DNA from: Strongylocentrotus purpuratus | Taxonomy: Eukaryota; Echinodermata; Echinoidea; Camarodonta; Strongylocentrotidae | NCBI RefSeq assembly: GCF_000002235.5 | Contig: NW_022145605.1 | Span: 37,643,141 to 37,707,140, forward strand | Direction of reading: 5' to 3' | Length of the DNA stretch: 64,000 nucleotides | Shown: piece after piece, positions 42,143 to 56,800 of the stretch | Layout: the number at the start of each line of letters is the position of its first letter | Numbering within the stretch: the stretch's first letter is position 1 | Notes under the pieces: generated by a model | The model's database searches: none | The model's input: only the letters and a program-made list of their open reading frames with translations | Told to the model about the DNA's origin: nothing | Program-made: the position numbers and the translations under genes

Positions 42143-44127
42143 TTAATTTGTCCTCATTTGTCTGTATTTTGTTCACCAATATGTCACTCGGCGTGATAAA
42201 TTCAACTCATCTATACCCATCCCTTTCTTCTCTCTATTTGAATAATGGAATTTTATATCAAAGATACTCAGACTATCCACATTAATTTGTAATGGTATTG
42301 TTGAAGATTTTGCATAAATGCCCATTTTTAGTGAAGGTGCTTTCTGGAAAGTAAGTAAATACATGTATTTTGTTTTCTTCAGAGTACAGACTTCAATATT
42401 GAAATGTTTACACACCTTATTCCCTCAATCTCTGATTACTGGATACTTCCAAGCAAAGACAATCAAATATGATACATGTATTCAAAACATGGAGATACAT
42501 GTAAATTAAATTTCATCTTTCACTCACAAGTCAAGTATAAAAAAGAATACTTTAGAAAGTCTAGTTTTATTTTATTCTTTAATTCATCAAGTACATGTAA
42601 ATATATAAACTATATTCATATATTTCACTTCGATAACATTAAATGTACAACAGGTAAAGAAATTATGGACAGAGCAAATAATGAAAAATAGCACAATATG
42701 AAATATTCAAGTAAAATGCCGGTTGCAATAAATTTTCATGTTAGGAAGTTTCTACATTTATATGGATCAAAATTCCTTTCCGTAATACCAGGCAACATAA
42801 TTTCAGTTCATTGATTGCAAATTTAAACCATATTTTAATTTCTAAATGTGTTTTAAATTATTAATATCCTTAGGTTAGCCATCAACATACCCAGGTTACT
42901 CAGAACAATTTTAAAGGGTTTAATTCAAATTGGCAAACTCACAATACAAATATCCCTGATTGTGTCTTTAATATCCTACAGTTAAAAATGAGACCTTTGA
43001 GCGAGGGTAACAATATGTGAATATATTTGATTTGGTCTAGACGCTAGAGGTATGCTTACTCGGGTGTACAGTGTATGACTATGACGTAGCTCTCTATCTT
43101 TGCCTAAACAGTGACCCAGGCCGACCCCTGTGTCAAAAATCGAGCATGTCTATCGAATGAAAAAAATGTTAAAGGTCGGCCCTAGACGTACAAGTAAATA
43201 ATCATATCTGATTGGATACACATCTGTAAATACCCAATTAAACACTTGCACGCAGTGTTGTATATAACTGCACCTACACCAATCAGCCTGCACTTCAACA
43301 CCCAATTAAATCCCATTATCTCTAATGTGTGGACACTATTTGTAAAAGCAGAATGTAGTATTGAAGATAATTCATGCACTTTGGTCACAACCATTGTTAG
43401 ATGTGGTTATGATAAAAGTTGACTGAACTTTGTAAAGTGTACATTACTGAACTGAAATGATACAGGAAAGAAATGGAAATTATCATGTGGTTATCTAAAA
43501 TGTTCAACCATTCAGGAAGTCCATTCCATAAGACGACAATATGTTTACTAATACTTTTCACTGTTGCCTAGTCACTGAAATTGTTCCTTTGAAGGGAGAT
43601 CGAGCTCCAAGCCTGAATGAAAACAATCATTATAAATCCATATTTAGAGTACATTGAAAAGAAACAAAACCACTTGGCATAATGAAAACGTGTAACCTGT
43701 GAGTGCAATGTGTAAAGAGCAATTTTGGGCAGTGGGTCCACTGTAACCATTCTTGATCAAAATGATCTCATATATAGAAATCTTTCTTGATATGAATATT
43801 GATTTATGTTTTTCTGGTATCGTGGTTATCATTCAAAGGTCCAACCAAAAGATTGTTCCCCATTTAATTTAATAGCTGGTATTTATAAAGACTGCATGCA
43901 CATACATGAAGTAGCAGCAAATTATAAGCTATGCAATATATAGATATGCAATAGAAATAATCAAAATAGATACAATTTTATATTTCATAACCAAATATAC
44001 ACAAACAAAACATCATTCTCCAGTATCTCGATCATGCCAAATCATTACAATACTTCAGTGATGAATTATGATTTTATCAACCGATATTTGCTACCAATGT
44101 GTTCATGACTAACGGAGAGGAAAGAGG

Positions 44128-44135
<8 letters not shown>

Positions 44136-44178
<43 letters not shown>

Positions 44179-44390
44179 AATTTTGATTCTATCGAACGAT
44201 ATTAGCATAAATACCAAGATGTTCATAATCAAGTGAGAGGAAAGGGGATTGAAAGAGAGGGAGAAAGTGGTCAGAGAGAGAGAGATAGGAAAAGAAGATA
44301 GAGAGAAAGAAAGAGAGAGAAAGGGGAGGGAAGGTGAGAGAGAGAGAGAGAGAGAGAGAGACAGATAGAGACATAGAGAGAGACAGAGAT
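44136..44390 (+). repeat. GA microsatellite
   Basis: Long GA runs in two blocks separated by about 60 bp of unique sequence. The flanking AGAGGAAAGGGATTGA is repeated, suggesting a local duplication. Confidence 0.9.
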
Positions 44391-45420
44391 CAGTTACAGA
44401 TCTTTAAAGAAATAAACATATATACTTCAAGAAGGATTCTTTATCAGAGGGGAAAAGAAGACATCAATGCCTACAAGTACAATTGACAGAAAAATGGATG
44501 CCCCAGTGTCTGATACAAACAAAAAATATAGAATTCATTAGATTAGCACATACCTTAGAACTAAAAACCCTCCAATACACCTATAGACTTATATATGAAA
44601 TAATAGGCATGTACAGTACATAAGCTGTAAATTAGATGTAAAAAATAAAAGAAAAGTAGCACCTTTTTTACATATGGCAATAGGCACTGCAAACCAATCG
44701 TTATCTAAAACATAACAAAAAATCATTGTATCTCTTTGTATATTAGAAGGGGAAAAGGCATTTGGCAAACAGATTTGTCTCGCTCCAAAATAATGCTTGT
44801 TCCACTTCATTACACTGACAATTATTTTCAATTTAAAATAAAAACCTACAAAAAATTTGTAAAGTGATGTTTGAAGTAAGATATTGTCTTAGATTTAAAC
44901 AATATAGCACCATCCTAAACAGTCCCCTCACCATTGGCAGAAAAAACAACAACACATAGCTGAGCCATTACAGAGAGACCAACTTGTTCAACTCTATAAT
45001 TTTCCAATTGAATAACCATCATCCTCTAAATAAAATGATGTAAACAGGAGAGTGTGCAACTCTGTTCCTAGGTTCCTTGCATCCATCATCCATATCATTT
45101 CATTGTTTTTGTCTGTATACTTTGCTTTTTAATTATTAAACTTCTACCTTATTATAGATGACGCTGTTTCAAAGTTATTTTGAGGAACTTCAATTCTACA
45201 AGTTATATGCTTTTCATTAAGTTCCTTTTTTCACATGTAATTATGAAATTATTTAGTGTAAATGCAATACAAACTTATGCTGTGTAGATATCTTTATTGG
45301 TCACGAATATCAATTTTGTAAATAGGCTGTTTTGTCATGTGAAATAAAAGAAACTAAACTAAAACTCAGGTTCTTATGCTCTAGCATCCTTGGTTAAAGA
45401 TCAGGATTAGTCATAGCACA

Positions 45421-45580
45421 TTGAGAGAGATAGTTGTGACATGGGCATGCGATCAAAGCTCATTTCATGGAGCTCCAAATATATCCCTCCCATAGAGATT
45501 GCATTTAGAAGAGAACTATTTGGAGCGCCATAAAATGACCTTTGATCACGTACGTGTACGCGTGTCACAACTGTCTCTCC
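45421..45580. mobile_element. Palindromic MITE
   Basis: GAGAGATAGTTGTGACATGG faces GTGTCACAACTGTCTCTCC. Inner GATCAAAGCTCATTTCATGG and ATAAAATGACCTTTGATC are also inverted, around a short loop. Confidence 0.6.
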
Positions 45581-46640
45581 TGATATGCTACGCAGTTGGC
45601 GTTGGGGCGCCCTCTCCCGGTCATGTCAGAATCTACAGATGGACTCAAATGATCGATCACAATCATGCTCTTGGAAGGTAACGTTAAAGGGTTTCCTTAA
45701 GGCTCGTTCAGATATGACGTGGAAAAACTGCAGCGTTTTTTAATGATGATGTAAAGTGTAATATGCATCATTCCCTGCAGCTTATAACACAGAGCTCAGT
45801 GAATAAGTGCAATGATTTTTTTGCGGGTAGATGCCATTTATTAACACGTTAAAAAAAATCTTCTTTTTTTTAACAGCAGTTTTCCTCACCATATATCTGA
45901 ACATGTCTTTATTGTAAAAGTTGAATAGCACAAATAATGATTGATACATGTATGCAAGTATGTGGTATATGTGGTAACCAGCCCTTAATATGGTACAAAA
46001 ATAGTATAAAAATAGATACAACATACAATTTATGAATACTAACAGTGACAAATTTTGGGAAAAATGAAAAATTACTTGGAGAGGATACAAAGAGATAAAT
46101 GAAGAAGACAGGGAGAGTAAAGAGTTGGATGATTAAAGAGAAAATTGGGTCCAAGTTACAAATAATTGTAAAGCTTTCCCATTTTTGGTTCTCATTCTAA
46201 TATGGAAGAATATTTAAAAGGCAATGCACATGAAAAGAGTTACTCTTGAAATGCCCTAATTTTCAAAATATGACAAGAAACAAAGTTATCGCTTTAATAA
46301 TTTGTAAGCTTTTAAAAAATATTATTTTGATATATGAAAGAATATTTTATAAGTAATATCACATAAAAAGTGTTACTCTTGAAATGCCCCAATTATAACA
46401 AATATGACAAGAAACAAAGTTAGAACTCTTTATTCTAAATTCATAAGTCGCCTACCGGTATGCGTCTTCCAATATTTCTGCGGACCAAGTACTGTACAAA
46501 GTTACCTCATCTGGGTTTCAAGTGGCAAATAAAGATTCATGTCTTGCCAAAGGATATCACTGCCAGGCTGCATGGGACTCAAACAGTAAACCATTTGGTT
46601 GACAGTCCATCAATTTGTCCACTTGACGATAATACTTCTG

Positions 46641-46936
46641 GGGGGTGTTTCACAAAGATCCTTAGTCGATTTTAACTCTAAGTTGGACTTAAACATTATG
46701 AAGAGCCATTCGTAGCCTTTAAATAAAATATATTCAAAAGCAAAAATTCAATTTGAGACTTTTCATAAATTCAAAATTAAGAACATGAAATATCCTTGAT
46801 AATAGAAAATATGAAAGATTTGAATCAACATTTAATGCGTTTTAAAATAACTTTTACAAAATATTTTCAAAATATGCTAACGGCTTTCCTTAACTTAGAG
46901 ATAAGTTCAACTTAGGATCTATGTGAAACATCCCCT
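46641..46936. mobile_element. Palindromic MITE
   Basis: GGGGTGTTTCACAAAGATCC and GGATCTATGTGAAACATCCCC are inverted ends. Inner TAACTCTAAGTTGGACTTAA mirrors TTAACTTAGAGATAAGTTCA. It lies downstream of the CASTOR gene. Confidence 0.6.
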
Positions 46937-47793
46937 GGTCTCTTGACCACAACACCACATAAAAAAATAATGATGAATTCAACATGGATATTACTGAAAG
47001 AGCATGCGGAAAAAAAGAAAAAAAAAGGAACATGAAAGAAAAACAAAAAAGAAAACCCCTCAAAGGATTGAGTTGATTTGGAGGATGGTGGTTGGAATGA
47101 ATGAAGTTTGATATACGCAATCAAATTCTAACCACGTTGATACAAAACATATCAGTACGACAAAATCTAATATTTCTTCTCAAATCGATACTAATAAAAT
47201 GTTCTTAACAATAATACTAATGGCAATGATATTGATAATGATGACAATAATCACAATATAAGAGCAACATAATGATGATAATAATCATATTTCTTCTGAT
47301 TTCTTTTAAATACAAATTCTTGCAGCTCCTACTAAAATCATCATTTGGTCATCCACAATGAAAGGGAGAATAAATTTGAAATAACATTAGCAAATAATCT
47401 CACTTGCAGCACTATCGTGTGGCTTTATATTTTGTAATATATCAATTTTTTAATAACATGCAGCGATTTCAGAGATCCAATATGGCACAAAAACACGATT
47501 TCATCAATAATCGAAAAGTTAACATCTAACATGTGTTAGCTACCAAAATATTGTATAAAATACAATATGTGCCTGCAAACTATCCCTCCCCTCATTCTAA
47601 AAGGTTTTGAATCCCACTACAAAATTACCTTTTATCCAAAATAACTTCTATTTTCTGTTCAAATACACAAAGTTCAAATGGCATGGATTATAGTATAGTA
47701 CACACACACACACACACACACAAACGCACAAGTTTATCAAGAATATATATGAATCTTTCTGTTATTAGTAATATCTATTGTCTGTCAGGTCTC

Positions 47794-47907
47794 CTACGAC
47801 ACCGATGTTGAGATGTTTGGTTCTACGATGACCCCATCATCTTGGTCCTGGCATTCCTCTCGATGGGATAATACTGTCAGCGTCCTGTTCCACTCCGTCT
47901 CTGGAAC
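47794..47907 (-). CDS. CASTOR1: CASTOR exon 9 (residues 304-340 and stop)
   Basis: Acceptor CTGCAG after a TTCTC tract. Encodes VPETEWNRTLTVLSHREE and a polar tail ending STSVS and TAG. Only the first few residues resemble the human C-terminus. Confidence 0.85.
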   Translation of the reverse strand, partial: VPETEWNRTLTVLSHREECQDQDDGVIVEPNISTSVS

Positions 47908-50759
47908 CTGCAGAGAAGCAAAATCCACATCGTAAAATATTCAACAATTTAAGAAATAAACATGGAAAGCAGAATATATCCAATGAAAAGATTAGAAATG
48001 GGGTAGGAAGAGAGGGGGGGGGGGGGTATTAAGGGGGCAATGGCCCATCCTTTCCTTTTTCTCTTGGAAGTTCCTATCGACCCCCAACACACACTTTTGG
48101 TGGATCTCTAGGTCGAATTATCTCATACCTGTAGCTAGCATCATTTCTGGTCTATCTACTTTCAAAATCTTTCCAACAATTTAATTTTCATTCTCCACAA
48201 ATTTGCAGCTTAAGTTAATAGAAATGTGTTTTACCGATTCTTCAATTGCAATCGGAATCTTCATTAATGTGTCCAGCGAGTATTCAGGATAATCCACCAC
48301 TTTACATATATATATATATATATATACTGATTTGTTGGAAGTATAAGTATTTGGTTGTTTCTGATCACTAAAACGCTCCTCAAATTGAAACTTACCAGAG
48401 TATGGTCTGTGAGAAAGGTACTGAGATAGAAGATGGGGATGTTCTCACTGGCAAGAGGTTCGGCTATCTGGGCTACTATTCCACACTCCTCTAAACAAAA
48501 TAAAAAAGTAGAGAAACGGTAAAGGACAAATGGCCACACACGACCTAGGTAAAGTACATTACTGTGTACTTAGCTGCGGTGAGACTTACAAGGAATTCCT
48601 TTGAAGTATCAGCGTCGTCATCATGGCAGCTAGGTGAGAGCTGGGGTAATAATCCAAAACTCTTTGCAAGTTCATAGACATAAAACAAGCGATATGTTCT
48701 ATACAAAAACAGAGTATCCCTATCAATATTTAAAAAGACATTGCCCTCATGCAGAGTTCACCCATCTTATTTATCCTCCAGTTCATTGTATTAGTTGATT
48801 GCTTCCTCAACAAAACCCAGACAAAATCAATTCCTTTGAATCCAGAGTGTGATCATCTTAAATATTAATTTTTCCACAATATCCTTTATGGGTTTCAGGT
48901 CAAGGTTTCCGATCATTGAAGATTGGAGGTTAATATGATTATGACACAAAACCTTGACGCTATCACAATTCTAAGACCCCTTTCATACTAGAGATTTATT
49001 TTTAAAGGAAACATACATTTATGTAGATGTATGACGATTACACAGTGAAAGGAGAGTACAGATGGGGTGAAAATTGTATATATGGGGAAACATGGAAAGA
49101 AATGCTGGGAAAAAGAGGGTCTTTTGCATCAGAAGTGTGCAGTTGTAGGATTATTTTTATAATATTCAACATTCACACACACAAAAATAATCTGAATTCT
49201 GGAGGGATTTTATAAAAAAGATGCCCATATCTACAGTATGTTTATATTTTGTTAAATTTCTACGCTGCACAACTGTCAAACAATACAAATTAAGTCAAGT
49301 GTTGAATCGCTATAGAGATACGATACAAATTTTGTATATTTTTCCATGTCTGAAGGGGGGGGGGGGCAAGGGATGACATACATGTATACAGGTAGTGTCA
49401 TGGAATACTCCCCAAGGAGTAGAGCATGTACGCTATGAATGAATTATATTGAAGGAACACTTACCGAATCCTGTATTTTGGACCCCAGTGTTAACCATCC
49501 TCCATCTCTCTTTGGCAGAGTCAACACATATACAGTTATCTGGAAACCTAGTACAAAAGTAACGACAAGAGAATTGGAAAAAGGGCTAATTTAACAAAGA
49601 TGAAGCCGGCTACAATGACATGCCAGGAACTATCATTCAATTACAAAAAAATGTTTGGTTAATTTTTTGTCAAAACATGTTGTTCATGGCTTGCATCATC
49701 TTCCTTTTCTCCCTCTCTACAGTGGATATATAATTGATGTAGGAGTATGTAGGAGTATGTAGGAGTATGTATGATTCAGCATATTTATGTAAACACAATG
49801 GCTTCTTCTTGGAAAGTCATCCAAACAATGGCCAAGGGCATTGAGTGATAATACTGTAGCCTTGTTGATTTCCGTTTCCATCCTCTCATTTCCTCTCTTC
49901 TCTCTGCTTACATTAGGTTCAGATGTTCTGCTTTTGGTAACTACCACACAATGGTTTAATAAGAACAGAGCAACAACACCAAGTTCTGTAATTATTAGGA
50001 TCTCTGTCCAGTAGTGTCGTGTTTGTGCCATCAACCTGGATCGACCAAATTAATTAATTCATAATATTTTTTCCCCGTAACATGAGAGTAAAATGAACGC
50101 TTTATTCTTTAAATTAAATGTAATGTTAATTGTTATTGTATAATTGTGTTAAGTGGGGGCACGCTACAAGAGTCCTATCTCGCACCCCGAGGCAATGTGT
50201 CTGACTCGGCCGGTTGTAGCAACTAATCTGAAGATCAAGATACATTCATCTTGATCTTAGAAGACACGAATGAATGATAAGTAAATAATTGGCACTGTAT
50301 TCTCCACGGTCTGTATTCTACAAATTCATGAAGAAAAAAGAAGAAAAAAAATTGACCCTGGGTCTAAAATCACGTTTAAGAAAAGGAAAAACCTTGATTA
50401 TAGTCTGTTTACTACGCTTCTGTAAGAACAAATTGATAAGGTGTACTTTCGGGTTCTCTAATCGGTATTTTCAAAGTTTTTTGCAGAAAGACACTGACTG
50501 TAAAAAAATGATATGGAATTTTCATAAATGCTATACTCACCTATCTAATAAATCTACATCTAGTACCAGTGATATCCTATCATCTATGAGAGAATAAGAA
50601 ACAAACTGCTCCTTCTGACTTGACGTCTCCGTCTCTATAGGATCACTGGAAAAATCATATCAAACAAGTTGTAAATACAGGAGAAAAATGTTGTGTGTGT
50701 GGGGTAGAGAGAGGGATAGAGAGATAGATATAGAGATAGATAGATAGAGATAGATAGAT

Positions 50760-50802
<43 letters not shown>

Positions 50803-53800
50803 AGAGAGAGAGAGAGAAAGGGATGGGGTGCATGAGAGACAGTGAGAGCAAGTGAGGGAGAAAATAGGGAGAGATAGAGAAAAAAGAAAAAAGATGAATA
50901 GAAAAAGAAAGGGAGAGTATCATGAAACTGAATCATGAAAGAAAGTCATTAATATAATTTGTGAAATTAAAATATTTTAATATTTTTCAATCTCATTTTT
51001 CATATATTACTTGTACATACAGCGTGATAGGCTCATTATTAGAGAATAGAAATTACAAACACCTATTCCCTATTCACTCTCCAAAATGGAGGGTAGGGGG
51101 AAGGGGCTGGTAGTGCCCCATAACAAACGGCAACGCATCAACTTACCAGGTTTCTGGATAGAAAAGGACCTGTAATAAGCTGCTGGTGATCTTTGGTATC
51201 ATGTCTGGCTGTAGACTTGTGACTAGGAAGTTATTGGTTGGAAAGTGGAGAGGGTACATGATTGCTCTCTTGGCCTCTGTCAGTCAAAAAAAAAAGAACA
51301 AAGAACAATAAAAAGAAGAAAATAATTCAAACTTTGTGTCATTGATAATAATATAGAATATTTAGGAGGGCTAAAAACAATAAGATATACAAATACAGAT
51401 ATATGAAAAGAGGACAAAAAAGGTACAGTCTCACAGGAAGTAGATCACATAGATCACTAGGGGAAAAGGTAAGTTTTGAGGAATCTTTTGAAGGTGGCAA
51501 AACAAGCGATTTTCCTTATGGAAGCTTTGAAGCTCATCTTGAGTTTTTTAATAAAATCTTGGGTAAATTAAGGTAAAGAGATAAAGGTAAATCAATTCTG
51601 CAATGTTTTATTATGCAATATAAATGTAGGTGGGTTCTAATATAGAAAGAAACAAAAAATCTTGTTGGAAACCTGACTGTACTTTAAAGTTGCTCAAGCA
51701 TGGGTATAAAGAGGGCAGCACACTGAGCCAACAGGTATTACCCTACCGTGCGTACTAGTGTCCCTTTATGCGTACGTCCGTACAAGAGCGTAATACCCTA
51801 GGCTCAGTGTTTGCCAAGTTGCCTACCTCACGAACGACTATTTACCGACTCAAAATAAAACTAATAAACTGAAATGAAATTACTGCAAGTCATTATGTCC
51901 CTGACAACTCTGAACATAAGTACCTGCTTCATGGACTCCATTCTGGGACCGGTCTATGGTGACAGGCTCGGAGTTACCCTCGATCTCACGGAAGACACAG
52001 AACTGAGGGGCTAAACACTGGGTCACACTTGGCAGGTCCTCTTCTCGTACCTACATGGATATGGGAATTAAAGTATAGAAATGATCGTAAATGTACTGAC
52101 AGTTTGGTTAGAGGTTGTGATACATTCCTGTAGCAAAAAAACAAATATTGAAATGAAATTTGTTACTACTATAGAGCTAGAAACTTTAACGTGCATGAAA
52201 ATTTGGCAAATTATGCAAGTGCGTCATATGCATGAAAGTTCCATGTTGCAGAATAATTGAATTTCATCTGACTCAACATATTCTCACAACAATTTGGGGT
52301 ATCAATGCAGAGGGAAATAAACAGGCCTAAGTTTATCAATTTAATGGCCTTCCGGCTCTGAAACTAAGAGGATATATGAAATAAATCATTCAACTTACGA
52401 GTACATAATCAGTTTGGCACGTTGATAGACAGAAGATAGAGAGCCCTCTATCGGCAAGAGGCACGATGATGTTCCTGGTGACGGTGGTCATTCCTGCATC
52501 ATCGTTCCCGGCCGTTGCTTCGAGGACGAGCCATGCGCTGGACTGTATCACCATGCCCATCTTCTCTGCCTGGTCAGGCAAAGCTGTCAAGGTAGAGAAA
52601 CATGGGCAGCGTTTCACAAAACCGTTCAAAGAACAAGTTCTCTGACATCCCGTTGAGATGCGTGTATTAAGTTTAACACGCGTTTCAATGGGATGTCGGG
52701 GAACTTGTACTTATGAAGTTTCATAAAACGATGCCTTGGGTGACTCCATTCTTCTGACATTTTGATTTTTAAAAGTCACCAATTTAACACTAGATTGTAT
52801 CACTATCTACCTTCTCAGCTTCATTTGGCAAAGGTGAAAGATAGAGAAACATGGATTACAAGTTCATGAAACTCCTTATTTGCCACTGCACTTAAAGAAT
52901 ATTTTCAGCTTTTAAAAGTCACCAGTTTAGCATTAACTGATTGATCATGGATTTCAATCCAGCTTTATCATTCATTTTTTTTCTTCTTCCTGATCTAACC
53001 AAAACAAAAACCAACAATAATGAATTGATTTCTTGTGTCTCACCGAATTATTTGAAGTTGTCAAAATTTCAAGAGGCAGATTTACAACATGTGTTTTATA
53101 TACATTTCCTTTTCATTACTGAATTGGACTTGAAATTGAAGCAGGCCTATTATCCATGTTTCATGCATGAAAGTTGATTTTCAAAGATTAATAACAAAAA
53201 TGTACTGTATAGTATTCAAATTTTTAAAATTGATTTGGGGATTTTTACTCAAGGCATGGGTGTGACATTATTTAAAAAAAAAAAGTATATGTATTAAACA
53301 AAAAAAATTACTGGGCACTAAGAATTGTATGAAGATTATGATGACGAATGCAATTTGCCGTTTCCATATACGATGATAAGGCAGGTGCAGTTATAGGAAT
53401 GTTACATACCTTTAAATCCCTCTTCATCAAGAATAATGGTGAAATCTCGACTCGTATGGGTGAAGCTGAAAAACTTGCTCTTGCTGTGAATAAAATAGAG
53501 AAAAAGATGGAAACTATTTTACATATTTCTTGGCCACACCCTTAATAAAACTTTGTTTAGAGAATCAATTGGAAATTTAGAAAGATAAGCTTTGTCTCAT
53601 AGTTGTCATTCATGAACTAAAGGTGTAAACATACATGAAATGGCTGAATTGTGGATTAATCAACTTCAATCCTTCCTCTAATGCCACACTGCTCTTTTAC
53701 TGCATATCTATTTTTATTTATTTTGAGATTCTCTGCTTCTACAAAAGTAGTAAGATAGAATAAGAGATTTATGGTATAGAACAATATAAATGGGTCCGTA

Positions 53801-56800
53801 ATTAATGTCCAAACTTCCCCAGTACATACAACTATTCTAAGTATGCATGTCAACATTTTAGTTCCAGGTGAGATTTATGGTTTATAACAACATATATTAT
53901 GTAAATGGGTCAGTATACTTGATGTCAAAACTTCCCATTATACATGTACATGTACATACAACCATTTAACGTACATTGTATGTTTAAATTTTAGTTCCAG
54001 ATGATATTCTTTTACAACAGATTGGAAACAAAAATGTATCTAGTTGGAATCTACTTATTAGTGCTACATGTATGTGGTATGTATGGATTTTGCAACATTA
54101 TAAATAAAATTCACAATTGTTTGTGCCAAATTTGACACCTCCCCCAGTAAATGACAGTTTAGGAGATAAAGAGTAAACACAATTAATGTAAAAATATGGC
54201 CCATTGTTCCTTTGTTATGAACTTATAACTCTCCCACTTTGTACAATCGCAAGAGAGACTTTTGAACCATCAGAAGTTACATACAACATTGACAATGCTG
54301 TTTATGAAGCTATCCATCATGATCATCAAATATAAACTACACATGTACATGTATAAACTAATGTGTGTATTAAGTATTCTCTGTACAGACAACTACAGAC
54401 TACTTCAGGATCAGAAACTTTCACGATTTGTTAGAGCGACAGGGATTTTCATGCTGTGAAACTTTTTGTGAAACACAAAATTCAGCATCTGTGTCAATCA
54501 TTTCAAGCTATGAAACTTTTCACCACTCATACAAGTCACAAACAATATTTCATGCATGGGAAATGGTAAATGTTGGTACAATTTCTTTCCTTCTGCAAAA
54601 ATACACATACACATACACACATACAGATGCACAGTGACTGATGCAGAAGGGTGGGGGAGGGGAATCAGCCCCCAACCCCCAGTAAAATTTGAAAAACTTT
54701 TTCTGAAGAATTATCATGAAATGATTTCCAACCGTGAATTTTATTATTATTAGATACTGCAGTAGTGTGAAGGAGCCACCTCTCACATTAACTCATCAAG
54801 AAGTTTGCTAATAGCTAAATGGCATATTGACACAGTCTGGGCTTAATATGTTTATCTTGTACTAAGTGATTTATAGGAGTAAACTCAAATTGTGACATGT
54901 ATATGTTTTGATATTGTTATCTATAGCTATGTTCACATGGGGCCAATGTGGGTTAAAACTTGAAGTTTGCAAAACATTGATGTTTTAAGCACAGATCCAC
55001 TAACAATGATGAGGGTCCACATCGGACCGAAACATCAAGTATTCAAAGTATATTATACCTTCAAGCTGGCGTAACTTTAAAGTTAATTGCATCCATATGG
55101 TACACAATTCAATTGAGGTACGTTCCATGCGGCTAGTACTGTAGTTATCACGCTAACCATAAGATCGCTAGGGATCTTAAAGTTTCATAACCACAAGCTC
55201 CACACGGTCTTAAACTACAAGATAACCTTGAAATGTAAAATCACAACCTAACTTTAAGTTTATGAACTGCTGTGTGAACTCAACTTAAGAAGGCAAGGTT
55301 GCAAATATGGAATTACACAACGAAATTGCTCTTGTGATAGTTTGTTTGGGGAAGGGGGGGGGGGGGCAATCACAACATAACTGGATATACATGTACCAGG
55401 CACCGATTGATTAAAAGTAGAGTAAGTTCATTTGAAGTGTTTTTGTATAGGCAGCAAAACCGCAAGTTGAAACATGCTATATTCTATACAGACAAACAGA
55501 GTCCCATCTTCTGCCGTGAGATATTGACCCGACCTACATGTATATGTTCTTAATTCACCTATCCTAACCTTTTGAATGTCCTGCTATCACCGACGCTACA
55601 TGTATCTACGGGGCACATTCAACTTGGAATATAACTTTAGTAAAAGATTAAAGTGAAGATGTTTAGAACTGTTATCCATTTAGATTATAGAGATAAAGAC
55701 CAATATATATCAAATATTTGGAATATAGCTTTAGTAAAAGATTAAAGTGAAGATGTTTAAAACTTATCCATTTAAATAGAGATAGAGACCATTATATATC
55801 AAATATTTGGAATATAGCTTTTGTAAATATTAAAGTGAAGATGTTCATAACTGCAATCCATTTACATCATAGGCAATGAGAGATAAAAGCCATATCAAAG
55901 TAATCTATACGACACCTTGTTTAAAAATGTACAGGTTTGATGAGGAACTTTTAGAGTCAAAGCTAATAAAAGGGACAGAAAATGCAACATATAGAATTAG
56001 AGGCACATATCATTTGATATCTACAGTATGATGATTTTGGTTATTCCTACAACTGTACAACTGTACATTTATAGTAGATGTTGTATTTTATCAATCTTAT
56101 GAACTGCTTATATTTTTCCATCCTCCTAATTTGTCATTTTCCTCCAAACTCTGGTTCTTTTTTTCTTATATTCTATGTAAAATGTCTCTGCTATGTAGTG
56201 GCAGACAATTTGGCCATTTGTTCCAACACACACAATTACTAAACATTTCACTTTTTAAAATATGTATGACGCAGGAGGGTCTTTTTTCTTAAGAGGATCG
56301 GTCCCATTATAATATGCTATCCATAATTTATTTTGAGTTCGTGCCCCAAGGGAGAAGGCACTTGCGAGAAAAACAGAAATCGATGATGATATTTTGCTCG
56401 CCAAATGGGAGAGTAAATGTATCTACGACTACGTCACAATCATGGGTGTCGATCCTTACGTAATACCTATTCATCAGGGGGGGATGAATGAATAGATCAT
56501 CCCCCCCTGATGAATAGGTATCAGTTACGGATCGACACCCATGGTCACAATCCACTGACCACACTTCCAATTTGAGATTCGCATAGACTTTGTGTGATCT
56601 CATATTTAAAAAATTCATAATTTTCTTATTGTTGGTCCGATTTATTTCAACCTTTTACCCTTAATTGACATCCTTTTACAGGGTTATAGACTTAATACAG
56701 CAGGAAACAAGAGCTAGAGACTAAAGGATAATTACAAGTCCTGACATACATATAGCAATATTTTATACCATGATAATAAGCATTAGAGACTGAAAAATAT

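Larger units (their letters stand above)
40951..45420. other. Intergenic, no gene seen
   Basis: AT-rich sequence. A (GATTT)n tract at 41236-41262 looks like a LINE tail pointing left. A palindromic element lies at 41950-42142 and GA repeats at 44136-44390. No coding exon recognised on either strand. Confidence 0.45.

Noticed and set aside
49717-50034. 105-codon minus-strand frame with a hydrophobic segment in CASTOR intron 6
   Set aside because: Exons 6 and 7 of CASTOR join in phase without it, it matches nothing in the family, and it ends in a TATGTAGGAG repeat. Probably a chance frame, though a retained element cannot be excluded.
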